DNA from: Lepidurus packardi
Taxonomy: Eukaryota > Arthropoda > Branchiopoda > Notostraca > Triopsidae
Assembly (NCBI GenBank): GCA_023053545.1
Contig: JAKZAN010000004.1
Coordinates: 11,160,001-11,224,000, forward strand
Direction of reading: 5' to 3'
Length of the DNA stretch: 64,000 nucleotides
The position numbers and the translations under genes were made by a program. The notes below the pieces were generated by a model, which saw only the letters and a program-made list of their open reading frames with translations, did not search any database and was not told where the DNA came from. Positions 36,796-49,400 of this stretch are shown here, piece by piece; the stretch's first letter is position 1, and every line of letters begins with the position of its first letter.

Positions 36796-38129
36796 TGTTT
36801 ACTGAACCCGTTGTTGCTTTTTTTCACCTTGTAAAGGTCAGAGCAGGTCAAATCCCCGGGGGCTAACTGACCTAATTGTCCTTGTTTGCCGCCAAAGTCA
36901 AGGCAAAAAGTTTTTCCCGAGGTGCCAAGACGAGTCGGAGCGAAGAGAAGAGGGGAGTAGGGGATTATACCGAGCGAAATATCGAAATATCATGTTTGGG
37001 ACCGGGATGAGGCTTTTACAAACTAGGTCATGTTCCAATGGTCTTTTTTCCCCTTTGGGAGCTTTGGGAGGAGAAGGAGAAGAGAGGGTATTTAAAAAGA
37101 AATATTTTTTGGAAAGGGTTATTCCGTCTCTCTCTCCCTGTGTGTGTATATACATAGACGCCGTGCCACATATTCACACATGATGGTCAGCGGATATAGA
37201 TCTATATCCCCTTTTGTATCTACCTGACCTTGTTTACTGGTCAAGAAGCAAAAGGTGGGGTTGTTTACTGGGCAATACCCTTTTATGACCTTACTTTGGG
37301 GAATTTTTGGACATTGAACCGAAAATAATTCACATGCGGGTTTCGAAACGCTTACAATGTGAATAAAGAGCCGCTGATCTGGATCTTTTAAGCAAGGGTC
37401 CTTTTGTTGCCCCGGCCTATATGTAGACGGGAAAGTACCAATTTTGACCGGTAGCTAAAAATAAAAAGTATAACGGAGGTCACCCGAAGCTTTTATAAGT
37501 CAATAAGAGACAAAAATGGCGGATTGGGGTGGGGAGAGGATAATGAGTTGGTGGATACCATTCAAAAAGGTTTTTGTTGGGTTTTGATGGATGGAAGAGT
37601 TGTGTTGTTCGAAATAGTCCCGTTCCGGATACGTCCTCTCTATTTATTATTATTTTTTTTTTATTTTGTATCTTAGGTTTTGCTTTATGGGTACATTTCT
37701 TGTTGCGCAGTTGCAGAGCTATTCTATTATGACATTCGATTTCCATAAATTCCCGTTTGGGACCCGAGCCGTAGGAAACGGAATGCTTTCTGGCTTTGGT
37801 TCAGAGCCGCGCACGTGTGGCTTGATTACTTTATTTTCATCTTCCAGAACCTTTTTGTTCATCAGCGAACCACAAATTATGGCGCAGCGTCACCATTAAT
37901 ATAAAATATCCAGAAGAAATTCCTTCGACATTGTCACTCAAACTCGTGGCTGTCTTAAAATCTCGAGTCTTAGAAATCTATAAATTCTGTTCTACATCAT
38001 TCATCATTCATTTCATATCTCCAATTGCAAGTTTCATGATTCCGCGTTATAATTGCAATGCCAAACTTTCTGATTCCAAAGTAGAGTTTCCATTTCGAAA
38101 CTTGATCATTCTGGATTGTACTCCAATTC
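36796..38129. other. Non-coding interval
   Basis: AAAATGGCGG, a strong Pho/YY1-like core, lies at 37513-37522. TTGTTTACTGG occurs twice, at about 37230 and 37260. No gene is recognised. Confidence 0.45.
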
Positions 38130-38480
38130 GGAATTTTGTCCTTACTAAATCACAGTCCCGTTTTAGAATCCGAAGCGTTGAATCCAATAAAGTCAAAACT
38201 AAAATTCAAATAAAAAATTCAAATCTCAAAATTTCACGAGTATAAAATCCAGTTATGTTTTGGAATCTGAATCGTTGAATCCAATAAATTCCAAATTAAA
38301 GTACAAAATTCAAATTAAAAAATTGAGAAACTTCACAATACAATCCAGTTATGTTTCGGAATCTGAATCGTTGAATCCAATAAATTCCAAATTAAAATAC
38401 AAAAAATTTTCGAAATTTCACAATACAATCCAGTTAGGCGTTTTAATCTGAAGCGTTGAATCCAGTGAACTCAAAACTCA
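38130..38480. repeat. Degenerate tandem repeat, 85-97 bp unit, about four copies
   Basis: GAATCTGAATCGTTGAATCC and its variants recur at about 38164, 38263, 38359 and 38444. Each is followed by AATAAATTCCAAATTAAA-type sequence. No coding frame is conserved between units. Confidence 0.85.
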
Positions 38481-39054
38481 AAAATTCAAATAAAAGCTCC
38501 GTGTCCTTCAGTAATAATTCGGCGCTAGTTGCGGATTGGTCGGCTGAAGAAAGTTGAACTGATTCCCTTTTGAATAGTTTTTGCTCGCAAATCGTTTCCG
38601 TCCTGGAAAACCCCTTTCAGTAAGAGCACTTGAATAACCCCCGGAAGAACGCAGCGAGGGTTCTTTCTGTGTATTGTAAACTCACATGACCTGAAAATAT
38701 CGTGGGAAAACTAGGGTCAAGGTACCCACACATGTGTGTGGATTCCCTTCTGCTGCCCATATCTATATAACCCTTTTTCCTCGCTTAACTATTGTTGGTA
38801 CTCGGGACTCCCCCGCTAGCTTTCGATAGACCTCGAATTTTCCCTTTTTTTTATTATTATTATTCTCCTCGGGTTCGTTTGTAATGTGCCAAACGACCTT
38901 TTCTGGATCTCGATGACCTCGTTTTGGGGGGTTATGAGTCCCCCTGCTTTTGACAAAACGAAAAGTTCGATTCGACGCGTTTTCTATTCTTATCAAGCCA
39001 TTTTTAGTCCGGGCGAAGAAAACCGATGGACCAATACTGAAATGTGTGTTCTCG

Positions 39055-39070
39055 CCCCCCCCCCCCCCCC
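39055..39070. repeat. Poly-C run (16)
   Basis: This is a homopolymer C tract followed by five A. Its length is likely to be unstable and prone to sequencing error. Confidence 0.9.
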
Positions 39071-39260
39071 AAAAAGCGGAAACGCCCGCTTTTCTATTCC
39101 AATACCTTGTCTGTTCACCTCGCTCGACCTTTAAAGAAGGGTTTGAATGCGATGCGAGTGCACTATAAGGAACCGGGACTACGATAACGGGAAAAAAAGG
39201 CAGAATTCAAGTTCAAAAGCTTCAAAGACGGCATTTCGGGTGTTAAAAATAAAAATAAAA

Positions 39261-39450
39261 ATGTTAAAAATAGCCATACGTGGAACAGTTTGACTTTGAT
39301 CAAGGGGGAGGAGCTTAAGTTGAGCCATCGGAGAAAAGGTTCCGTCCAGTTCACATTCACATTCAAAAAATGTTAAAAATAGCCATACGTGGAACAGTTT
39401 TAGCTTGATCTAGGGGGAGGAGCTTAAGTTGAGCCATCGGAGAAAAGGTT
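39261..39450. repeat. Two-copy tandem duplication, 109 bp unit
   Basis: ATGTTAAAAATAGCCATACG...GAGCCATCGGAGAAAAGGTT occurs at 39261 and at 39370 and is nearly identical over about 80 bases. The copies are recent by their similarity. Confidence 0.92.
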
Positions 39451-42400
39451 CACATACACAGGTGAGGGCAATTTAGGGGTGCGGTGGGGGATGTTATCTG
39501 CCATACGGAAAGCTCTAAGGCTCAAGGTCCCCCTTAACCCCCTACACCGCAAAAAAAGCCTTCTTACAACCTGCAGCGTATCTAGGGTACTGTACTTTAA
39601 GAATCTACAGTAATTCCCGTATAGTACATATGCAGCCAAATCTAGGGCTCTTATACTCTTCACCCTCAACCCCCTTGGAAAACATTTGAGCCAGGTGTGT
39701 TCTAGACTTCTTTCCCACGCTCCTCAACAACGGTCCCGAAAGAGTTTGTCAACTGCTCTTGAAAAAAGGGGGCGGGGTCAAAAGTATTGGCGACTTTGGG
39801 CTCATTAATCAAAAACGCACTCCATTTTTCTTTCGTTTTTTTCCATGATCTTAGAGCTGGAAGACGTTTCCGAGTTTCTCTGATTGAACCTGTCTTGGTT
39901 CATTGAATTGTTTGAATTAATTGAATTTTCGTTTGGATTTTTCTGGAAATTCATGAATAATCGCAGAGTTTTAATGAATTTCTACTCGATTATGTGAAAT
40001 TAAAAATGATTACTGTTTAACAGAATCCAAAAAATGGGAAAGGGAGTTGTACCTTTTTATTGGATAGATTTATTTTTGTTGGTCGTTTTTTCAGTTTGGG
40101 AAGATCTACTTTGAATATCTGAAAGGTTTAAAAAAGGGGAAAGTCAACGAGTTTCTCTTCACACTAAACAACTGCTCATGTACCTCATGCTGAGGGTGTG
40201 ATGTGAAACGTTGGCGTAAACTCTTCTCGCGTTTACGAGTTTGGTTGTCTCGCCATATCACAAGTCGTTCGTAAATTGGCGCTGAGCATTCTCTCGTTTG
40301 GATGACGAGCTCGATTCTGTGCCCGTCTTGTTGCAAGAGAGGTAATGTGGATGTGTGTGTGTGTGTGAGGGCAGGGGGCTATTCTCGTAGCTCTTTTAAG
40401 GTTTCCTCTTATTCATGTCCAGCGTGAATATAGTGTTACAACTGATGAGATGAGATGGGGCAGATGAGTTCCGAAAAGTCGCCCGCTGGGAGACTTCGGT
40501 GGGAGCCAATACCAATAGTCCTTTGGTAATGTGCCTCATTCACACAAACATCCGGATTAAGAGTCGATAAAACAAAAGAGTCGATTAAAACAAAACCAAA
40601 TATCATTTGTAAAAAAGTGAATCAAATGAAAAAAAGTTCAAAGAGATAGAGGAGCAAGTACCGTCTAGAAAGCCATTTTTTTGCTGGGATTTTTGCAAAC
40701 TATCCGTCTCAGAATCCTAGAAACTTTTTTGGAGGCCTCCTGCTTCGCCAAATTCAGTCCATATGGGGTTTCGCCGTTCATCGACGAGGCATGGGTAGTG
40801 CGTACGCTTGGCGGCCGCGCGTTCAAATCTCCAGAGATTAGTCGGAATTTCTTTTCAAGGCACATTCAGGAAAGTCTGATTGGAACACTATAGGCCCCAA
40901 TATCATTTGGACGACTTGGTGCCAATAAGGCTGTGGCTTTAGTTCAGTATTGATACGATTTTATCCCAATATATTTGGTGATTTAATGCAATATAGTATT
41001 TGGGATGATTTTAAGATAATAGTATTGGGATGAGTTTTAAAGGAAGTTATAATTGACTGGGAGGGGTAAAATGGGATTGTAATAAGCTGGAATTGGCTTG
41101 GTGATTTATGAGGACCAATGACCAATGCCTCCCGACTCTTTGAATCGAGATTCAGGTTTTTTAGTGTTTACTTTTTTGTTACTTTGTCTGAGGCGATCTG
41201 GAGTTGAGCTGGAGCTTCTCTTCCTTTGTCTCTGAGAGTTGATTAATATAGGAGTGAGCGATGAATCTATGTAGAACGAAAAGGGCTTGGGTCGTGGCTT
41301 TTTTAGTGAAGTTATAAATCAAAACGAGTGGCACGCGGACGATGAAGATGTGGATGTTGCTCATTGCCAGTTCTATAAAGACCTTTCGGAAAGGGGGGGG
41401 GGGATGCGTGCTCTTGCATTTGATCTACATAGCCAATGAATAGTGTAATAAATCTGGAAGCAGGGTTACGCAATGGAATTAAACTGGATCTAAATGCATA
41501 AATCAGTTTAGATTTCAACTCGTGCAACGATCTGAAATTCATCCACCTGCAGTTTTTACTTTGGGGATTGGTAAAATTTAGCCCGTTTTTGTTTTCCCAA
41601 AAGGGCTAATCACTTTTCCGAGAAATAGACAGAAAGTGTGTTGCTGGTTCAAGTTTAAGAAGAAAAAGGAAGAAAATTCCAAGTTTGTCTTGTCATTGAC
41701 TCCTGATGATTCCGATTGAGTGAATCGCCAAGACTTACACGTTGTGGGGGGGGGAGCTTGGGATGGGTTTGATGTTTTGAATAGTCTGTTAATCAAGAGA
41801 AAACATGGGATGATAAGCCCCAGTATCGCTTTTTGCCTTTTAATCAGGCGCGCGAGCTTTCCTGATTAGCATATATACAAGAGTTTTACAAACAGGATCT
41901 TGTCAAAGTTGCCTAACCCGGTGCCAAAGACCTTTGACCCCGCCTTCTCACCACCTTCTCATTTTCTTACACCTTAACCCTTTCTTATTTTTTTAAATGG
42001 AAGTAAAAATAAAGTAAGAGGTGTGAAAAACTTTGATCGGAGCGGATCCTAAATGCTTGATTAAAGGGGCTTTTCATTCCTCCATACTACTCCTTCGCAG
42101 ATAAAACTCCCAGATTAGAATATCCATGGATATTGTAATCTCGCCTTTCAAACCTCCAATCCAACGCCTTGTAATCCTTGATTACGCGTAGACGTACCAA
42201 AAAAAAAAACACGCTTTCAAAATCCAACCACACCACTTCCTAATCAACATATACATAATAAAATCAACTAAAATAAGAAAACATTCTCTAGCAATCGTCA
42301 AACGTTCCCTCCTCCAGGTGGCTCCAGGGGCGTGGCATGCCCGTTGGCTATAGGAAGGTGCTCCGGACTAACAAAAAGTGTTTGGATCAGCTCGTGGGAG

Positions 42401-45400
42401 CTAAAGAGACCTCTTGAATCTTCCAACGCTCCAAAGCAATGAATCACATGTGGAGGAGGTTTGGGGATGCGCGACATAGATGAACGCGAGAAAAAGGAAG
42501 GTCGACTTGGGTTTCCTTCCATTTATCTACAAGAATTCTATCATCAATTGTTGTGCTTACATCCAGTACCTCGGAGCCAGTGTCTTCATTAGCTGCAACC
42601 TGCGGCCCATTCTTGCGATATATGACCTAATCGAGCAGATGGAGGGAAATCTGTGTGTGTGGTATCGATTTCCCTTTTGTTTAACTTTTCGACCGCTGAA
42701 AAGGCTCTGGCTCACTCAAAACTTTCATCTAAGGGGGGATATGGTCTCGAAAAGGATATTAAAATTGTGTTTATTTGCATTGGCTCGGGGGCTCTTTTGT
42801 ACAATCCATCGGGCATTGTATACAAGCTGTCTTAGCATTCATATCAGAAGAAAAGGAATCTAAAAAAAGGAAAAATAAAAAAGTGACTTGACTGGGGTCA
42901 AAAGTCATGTCAGCGCACCTTAATTCTTGAAAAGGATTCTAAACGAATGGGGGAAGAGAACAAGCGGAACAAGAAGTCATGGAGCCGCGCAAAAGACTTG
43001 TACCATCTTCGCCTAATGGTTTGCTATTAACCTGGCTTTGAATAGCGAGCTCCTTTTTCGGCGTTTTTATTGGAAGTTGTTGAGTTGGCGTTCGGATACT
43101 TGCGGTTCGCCATGGAGTAGAGCTGGGCACACACATTCACATTTATAGAATATATATTTACACAGAAACATATACCGAAAGAAAGGGATTAAACGCAATG
43201 AATAGAAGATGAGAGAGGTAAAAAAAAAAAATAAAAAAAAATAGAATAAATATAAAAAAGGGTTCAGGTCCGGGCGGATTTTGAATTCGCGTGTAATTTA
43301 TTAAAGAGTACCAGCGCCGGAGTTTTATTTATCAGGGTTATATATAGAGCCTATTAAAGAGCGTAATTACACGTCTCTTCGTTACACAAGTCCACCGCCA
43401 CAGCGCATAAAACGAGTAGTTGTACAGGATTATTATTGCCACCCCTTTACTTATTTACGATTTGACTCCAAAGGGATGTTAATATCTTATGTAAACAATT
43501 TTTTATGTGATTCATTTTTCCTAGTCAGTTAGAACTGGTGTTTTGGGGGGGCTGACAAGCCCAGGTTAGTGTAGGACTACAGTAAACGAAGTGGAAACAT
43601 TATTTATTTTTATTTATTTTCTAAAAATGGGAAAAACTTGATTACGACGGAGTAATTCCTTGGCACCTTGAAAGGGGAAGTTAGTTGTTGGACGATGGAA
43701 ACTAGGAAACCAGTTTGCTCTGCTTTTTGGAGTGGAATGGAGTACGATTTATGAACCAGTTTAAGACGCTTAACTTATTCCAGAGAGCTTTGGTAGATTC
43801 CTTTACAAGTGCTTCTTGCTCTCCAAGCTCTGCTTTGAATGGAAATGTTCGGACACCCATTTTTCCTCGTCTGTTAGCAAAAAAAAAGAAAAAAAAAAGT
43901 ACTGGAATTTTACGGCCCTGCAAGAAGAACCTTCTGAACTAGATCGGAGGTCGCCTTGAAAAGTTCCTTCCCCGATATGGATTTCCTTCCAGAAATTGAC
44001 AAGGGTGGTCGCTTGGCCCCATCAATTTCGGGACACACAACACATATGGCAAGGTATGTGTGTGTGTGCGTGCAGGTGCCGAAGAACCTCGAGCGAACCA
44101 CTTTGTAAAATGATCACTTGTCTCTCTCTCGCTCGGTCTTTCCCGCTCGCTCGCTCTATTCTGATGGCTTTTGGCATTCCAGAGCTACCCCTCCACCTGA
44201 CAGTGCAATTTTCTCTGTGGGCTTTTCCGCAAAATCGTGGATTATTTGGCCAGCCTTCGATAAACTCTGTACTGCAGAAAAGTGGTGGTAATCTTGGAGT
44301 ACATTATAAAATAAATTTTTTGTATTGATAGCTCAGGCGTGAGCTAATGCTCGTTGCCGTTTCTTTACAAGTTTTCGTTAGATTTCATATAGTTGATTAT
44401 AAAATAATAAATACTATTAAAAGCACTATTTTTATTGAAATTTGGTAATCTTATGGTGAATATTAAAATAATAAATAATATTCAAATCAATCTTGTAATG
44501 GTAAGATCACTCGCAATATTTTCACTCTAATCTTGGTAATCTTAATAACTAATAAATAAAAAATAAAATAATATTAAAAACAATATTGTAATGGTAAAAT
44601 CAGTCCATTATTTGAATTGTAATTTTAATTGAATTGTAATTGTAAGGGCTGCAGTCAAAGATTTTCAAATTCTCAACACTTTTATTCTAATAGTACACAT
44701 TTATAACTGTAATTTACAATATTTGATTGGTATTTTATTGGTTTTTATTATTGTGAAATTACCAAGAATTTATAGACAGTGTGCAGCGGGTCTACTAAGT
44801 TAAAGTCGAGTAAGCTCAAGTCGAAACCCAATTGCCAATGGAGAGTGAGACGGAGAAAATTCAGGGTAAAAAAAAGCCAGGTACTAAAAAACCAAGTTTA
44901 ATTCATTGGATTTATGTGGTCCGCATGGCAAACCACGGCGTCTTTTCCGTGAGGATTGACTTGAACTTTGGGACGTTTGGGATTGACCCGGTATATAATA
45001 GCCCCAGAAGACCACCATGCAGAGCAAAAGAGGATATCCGAAGAAGAATAACGAAGAGTAAAGAAAATCCAAAAGGAAGGGTTGTAAGAAGGTTCTTTCT
45101 TTATATATTGCTGCAAAGGTGCGAGTTTGCTCATTTCCACCTGCGAATCTTGACGAAGCCAAAGTATTAAGGGAAGCAAAAGGCGGAATTTCTGACATGT
45201 TTGGGGTCTTAAATCATCCTGCCATGTGATGAAATCGCAGCAGGGAGGCCTTCCCAACCTGATTGCTGCGGCTGTTCGAAGCGTCTCGAGCGCCAACGTA
45301 ACAGTCGTCATAAATGTTGTTTTGTGGCTCTTACATTATCCGAAAGCAATTTTTATTTTTCGTACGTGAAAAAGAAAATTAGGGAAGGAAGGTGTAAAAA

Positions 45401-46123
45401 AATTGGGGGGCGATGTTTCGCACCTTGGCCCGTGCTTTCCCAACGCAGCGGGACGTTTAACGCCGAGATTGAGATTCTACATTTTATAGCTTTATTCCGA
45501 AGCTCTCGTCTATATACTCCTCGTCCACTCTGGCGCTTTTTTTTCTCACTCAGCACAAGTTATTTGCATACATATAACACGTCTCTTACCCTCCCACGCC
45601 TTGCAGCGAGTTCTGGATTGCGTCCAGAGTCCAAAACCATCCTTCTATTTCCAATTTTTTTCTTTTTAAAACTTAAAATAAGAAACTTTGATTCGTTTGG
45701 GCGATAAAGCTTTCGTCCCAACACTGTAATTAGCCGCTGGCGCAAGATAATTGAATAAACGTTGTAAGGGTTCATCATTTGGACCATGCTATTAGCGATT
45801 ATCTTGCCAGTGAACCGTGTAATGGTAAATTAATTCCATTTCTTATTCACTTTTCTTTTGCTTTCTCTTTATTTTTATCTATTTTCCCTGTGTGTCTGTT
45901 TGTATGCAGAAGAATGCTTGCTTGTTCTCAGTGAGCTCGAGAAGATTCCATAACTCTTAAAAGGGCAACAGCCAGTCAAAAAAGAAAAAAAAAAAATCCA
46001 GAAAAACAGTTTCTATTCATACGCTTCTTCCCATCGTACGCGAAGGAGTGATTAAGCTATTAAAGCAAGAAATTTAGAAAGGGTCACGTGGCTGTCCGCT
46101 GTCTCAGAAATATCACTATCCAT
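39451..46123. other. Non-coding interval
   Basis: AT-rich degenerate repeats with AATAATAAAT and TTGTAATGGTAA units occupy about 44390-44660. Octamers lie at 42773-42780 and 45562-45569. A weak tRNA-like pair of boxes lies at 40792-40829. No gene could be supported. Confidence 0.5.
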
Positions 46124-46431
46124 GGTATCCCGAACGCTTTGTTTACTGTTTTCAGCGTGGCAGCATACAGTAACCATGGTAAGGCACGCCGTAAGCCACG
46201 CCCGGCACCGGCCGTGACGTCATAACGTCATACAGTTAGCATGCCAATAAGTGGTGAACACACTTTCTCGTTTTGGGGGATCATCTAGACTACAATCTTC
46301 CACCACAATCTTAAATTGTGATTTGGATGGCTTATTCTCTTCAACGTTCGATTTGTTTGAAACGTGTGTTGGTCCATGTCCAAACCGTGAAATGGCGTTA
46401 GCTGGGGCATTGCGTTAGGCCAAGAAAGAGC
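46124..46431 (-). promoter_or_regulatory. Duplicated non-coding element, copy B (candidate enhancer, 3' of gene 2)
   Basis: This is the inverted partner of 2088-2396. On the minus strand it carries GCTCTTTC (46424-46431), TTGTAGTCTA (46286-46295), GTTCAC (46254-46259), ATGACGTTATG (46221-46231), GTGGCTTA (46192-46199), TTACCATGG (46174-46182), AAAACAGTAAACA (46140-46152) and TACC (46124-46127). The TTACCATGG site here continues as TTACCATGGTTAC, close to a full palindromic RFX X-box. TGACGTCA lies inside at 46215-46222. The distance from GCTCTTTC to GTGGCTTA is almost the same as in copy A (232 against 233 bases), although indels fall between the blocks. It lies about 15.5 kb downstream of the gene 2 stop. 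Confidence 0.6.
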
Positions 46432-49400
46432 TTCTCAAGTCTCGGCTAAGCTTTGAATTGGGTCTAATTGTTGTGTGTAGAGTCTTACAAGGGAAGAAGC
46501 AAGCTTCCGTTGATTACGAAGGTCCCCCTGGCCGAAACGAGCCGGAACCAATGCAATCCGTTGCTCGTATTGTTAAGTTTTCCAAGTTTCTTTCCTTTTT
46601 TTTCATTGGATTACCTTACTTTTATTTTGTTCACTTTTTCACAGTTTGATTGAGGGGGAAGCGAATGAATTCTTGATGCCAAAAGCTGTTTCTCCGGAAT
46701 TGCTGTCCTATTTAAATCGTTCTATACAGTTACTATGAGATAAAGAGAGGGGTTGGGTTTCGATATGATGTGATGTGCAAGCGGGAAGATATCCCAAAGC
46801 CGATAGAGAAGAAACCGAAAAAGGAAATAAAGAGGGAGGTTACTCTTCGTAATAGGGACTAAGCCGTGGTCACGCTTGTCTGTCTATGTCTGCTTATTCC
46901 TCTTTTTTTTCTAGTTTTAATTCTTCAAATTGTATAACTGCCAACCTTTGACACGAGAGTCTTTGGCCTTTCTGATTGATGATTGACGGGTCAGTGGGCA
47001 AAAGCTGTAACCGATTCTCGTTCTCGGCCAGCTTATATACCGATAAAAAGAAAACAAAAGGGACCGAAACTGAAAACGATGGGCATTTCTTATTACTTCA
47101 GTCTTTCGTAAACCTATTTTTTGACAAGACAAAGACTTTTAGTGTTTAGCCCACCCACTCACTTTCTGCGCCAATGTAGTTATTGAATATATTTTTATTT
47201 ATTTTTTTATTTGTGAAGCAGTTATTGCTCCGGAGGAAACTCTTCGGACTCTACTCTACGAAAGGAATTTCGCTGTGTTTGGAAGCATGGGAATATTCTG
47301 TAGCGATTATTGGAGGGTTTTAAAAAGAGCAGTAGGGCTTTTCAATCACTTTTTTTTCACTTAATAAAAGCGATTTGATACGCCTGGCGTTGATAGTTTA
47401 CATAGGGCTGGGCGCTGCTTTTGAGGGGAATTACTGTAAAAAAAAATAATAAATAAAAAAAAAAATGGGAAAAGGAAACTGATAGAATTCTTCCAAAACC
47501 CCCGCCAAGGCAAGAGGTCCCCTGCATTTTTAAATGATGGATCGGATAGAGATTGAGGTGTAGGGGACAAGTCTGGTGAGTTTCGTGAAGGGATTGATGG
47601 ATGGATTCTGCAGTATACCGTCGACTCGAAATCGATCGGATACAAGCCTTAGTTGCTGAAGCGTGGTACATTCTCACTGTATTGCGTGTGGGATTTTTTT
47701 GGGTGTCGTTTTTGTTGTTCCTTGTTTCCCTGTTTTCTTTGGCTCGATCAAGAGATGTCATGGGTTCAAAAAAAAAAAATAAAAACAGTGACCTGAGTAT
47801 TTCTGGCTACGGTAGTCCGGGAATTGGAAAATTGAAAAATTTCATGCATACAAGTGAAGGCAATAAGTTGTGCGTTGGTTTACGCCAACCGTCGCTCATG
47901 TGTTGTAACACAATTTTATTTCTCTTTGAAAAGCGTCGTAAAAGAGCTCGGGAACATGACTTGGAAACTGACCGCAAAGACACAAAGAACCCCAAAGCGG
48001 CATGTTTGTATTTATTTTTCTATGTCTTTTCTTTTCGCTGGTGATCTTAAACGTACCGGGGCACGTCATTGGGCCCATTAACTGTCGTACCCAATGACGG
48101 AGATTCCAAACGCAAATAAATAAGCGACTTTGCGGAAAGAGAAGCGGAGTTGGTGTCTATAATCTGACAGTCAGGAACTCGCTTGGGAGAAAAAGAAGAA
48201 GAAGCTTCTTCTTCTTTTTTTACGAATTATGGCAGAGTGAGTGTACAGTACGGCACTAGTACTTTCTGCCGTTGGGGGTCGTTGTCTTCGTGCCTTTTTA
48301 AAGAGCTGGGGATTTATTAGGGAGTCGCAAAGGAACAGGGATCCGGGAATCGTGTTTTTCATCGAATTTTGACCAGAATCTGGGTAAATAATCCTTCAGT
48401 CGAGGCCATTGACGCTTGAGCAGGACTGTGAAAAGAACTTTTTGAAATGTTGAAATGGACTAAAAATACCCTTTCCAAGTTTTTAGAGTGTTAAAAAAAG
48501 GTTCCATTTTACCTAGAAATAAGGCGATTACTGGTATCAAGATGTTCCTGGGGCGAACTGTGCCGTTTGTTCGAAAACTGTCCAACCCTTTTAACCCATT
48601 GATTACAAGATTGTATTTCAATTTTCCTTAACCACGCATATGAATTCTACAGTAATGAACTTGTTTTCGGTTTTAAGGAATCTAATTGTGAAAGAGTTTT
48701 GATGTGAAAAATTTCAATGAAAAATTTGAGTTAGAAACATGAGCTCAAGTTTTCCCCTTTCAAATTAGTGTGGATTCGGCGTAATCAAGTGTTTTGCAAT
48801 GTTTTGCAATTCATGTGTTTTTACGTAACTTTGATTACCAACCTAATTTACTAACCTAATTTAGTTATTATATTACTATAATATTATATTACTATATTAT
48901 ATTATTATTATTTAGTTATTATATTACTAATTTAGTTAATATATTACTAACCTAATTTTAGTTATTTTTTTCTAATTTTTCTTTTTAACTCGTTACAAAC
49001 AGGCTATATTTGTGTAACCTTTATTGGCAATGGAGCTTTCCAAGAGAAACGTCGATGAACGATGACAACCGAAAAAAATAAATAAAAAAGAGGCAGCCGG
49101 TTTTCGATTTTTCCAAGCCCGGTAGCCTGGTTTTTCTACTCTTGGGTTGATGTGTATGTGTGTGACAAGTCGTTCAGGCGCATTTGGAGGAGGGCACAGG
49201 AAGCTCATTAACTTAATAGGCTCATTTTTAGGTCCAGTATACCATTTTAATACGAGTTATATTTCAAAGTTACCTTATGTACTGGAAGATCGGTTCACTT
49301 CTTTACTTTGTGGGTTTCGTTTTTACAGTGTAGTGTCGCATTCCGGGAAAAAAGTCTGCTCGCGTAAACAGCCGCACTGAAATTACGAAAAATTTTGGAA

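Noticed and set aside
11747-46386. CATGTCCAAACC shared between 11747 and 46375
   Set aside because: Twelve-base matches are expected many times by chance in 64 kb, and the flanks do not align in order.
47601-48044. A 147-codon plus-strand frame with a hydrophobic stretch
   Set aside because: It contains poly-A-derived Lys runs and no recognisable family. Overlapping frames on the other strand are equally long.
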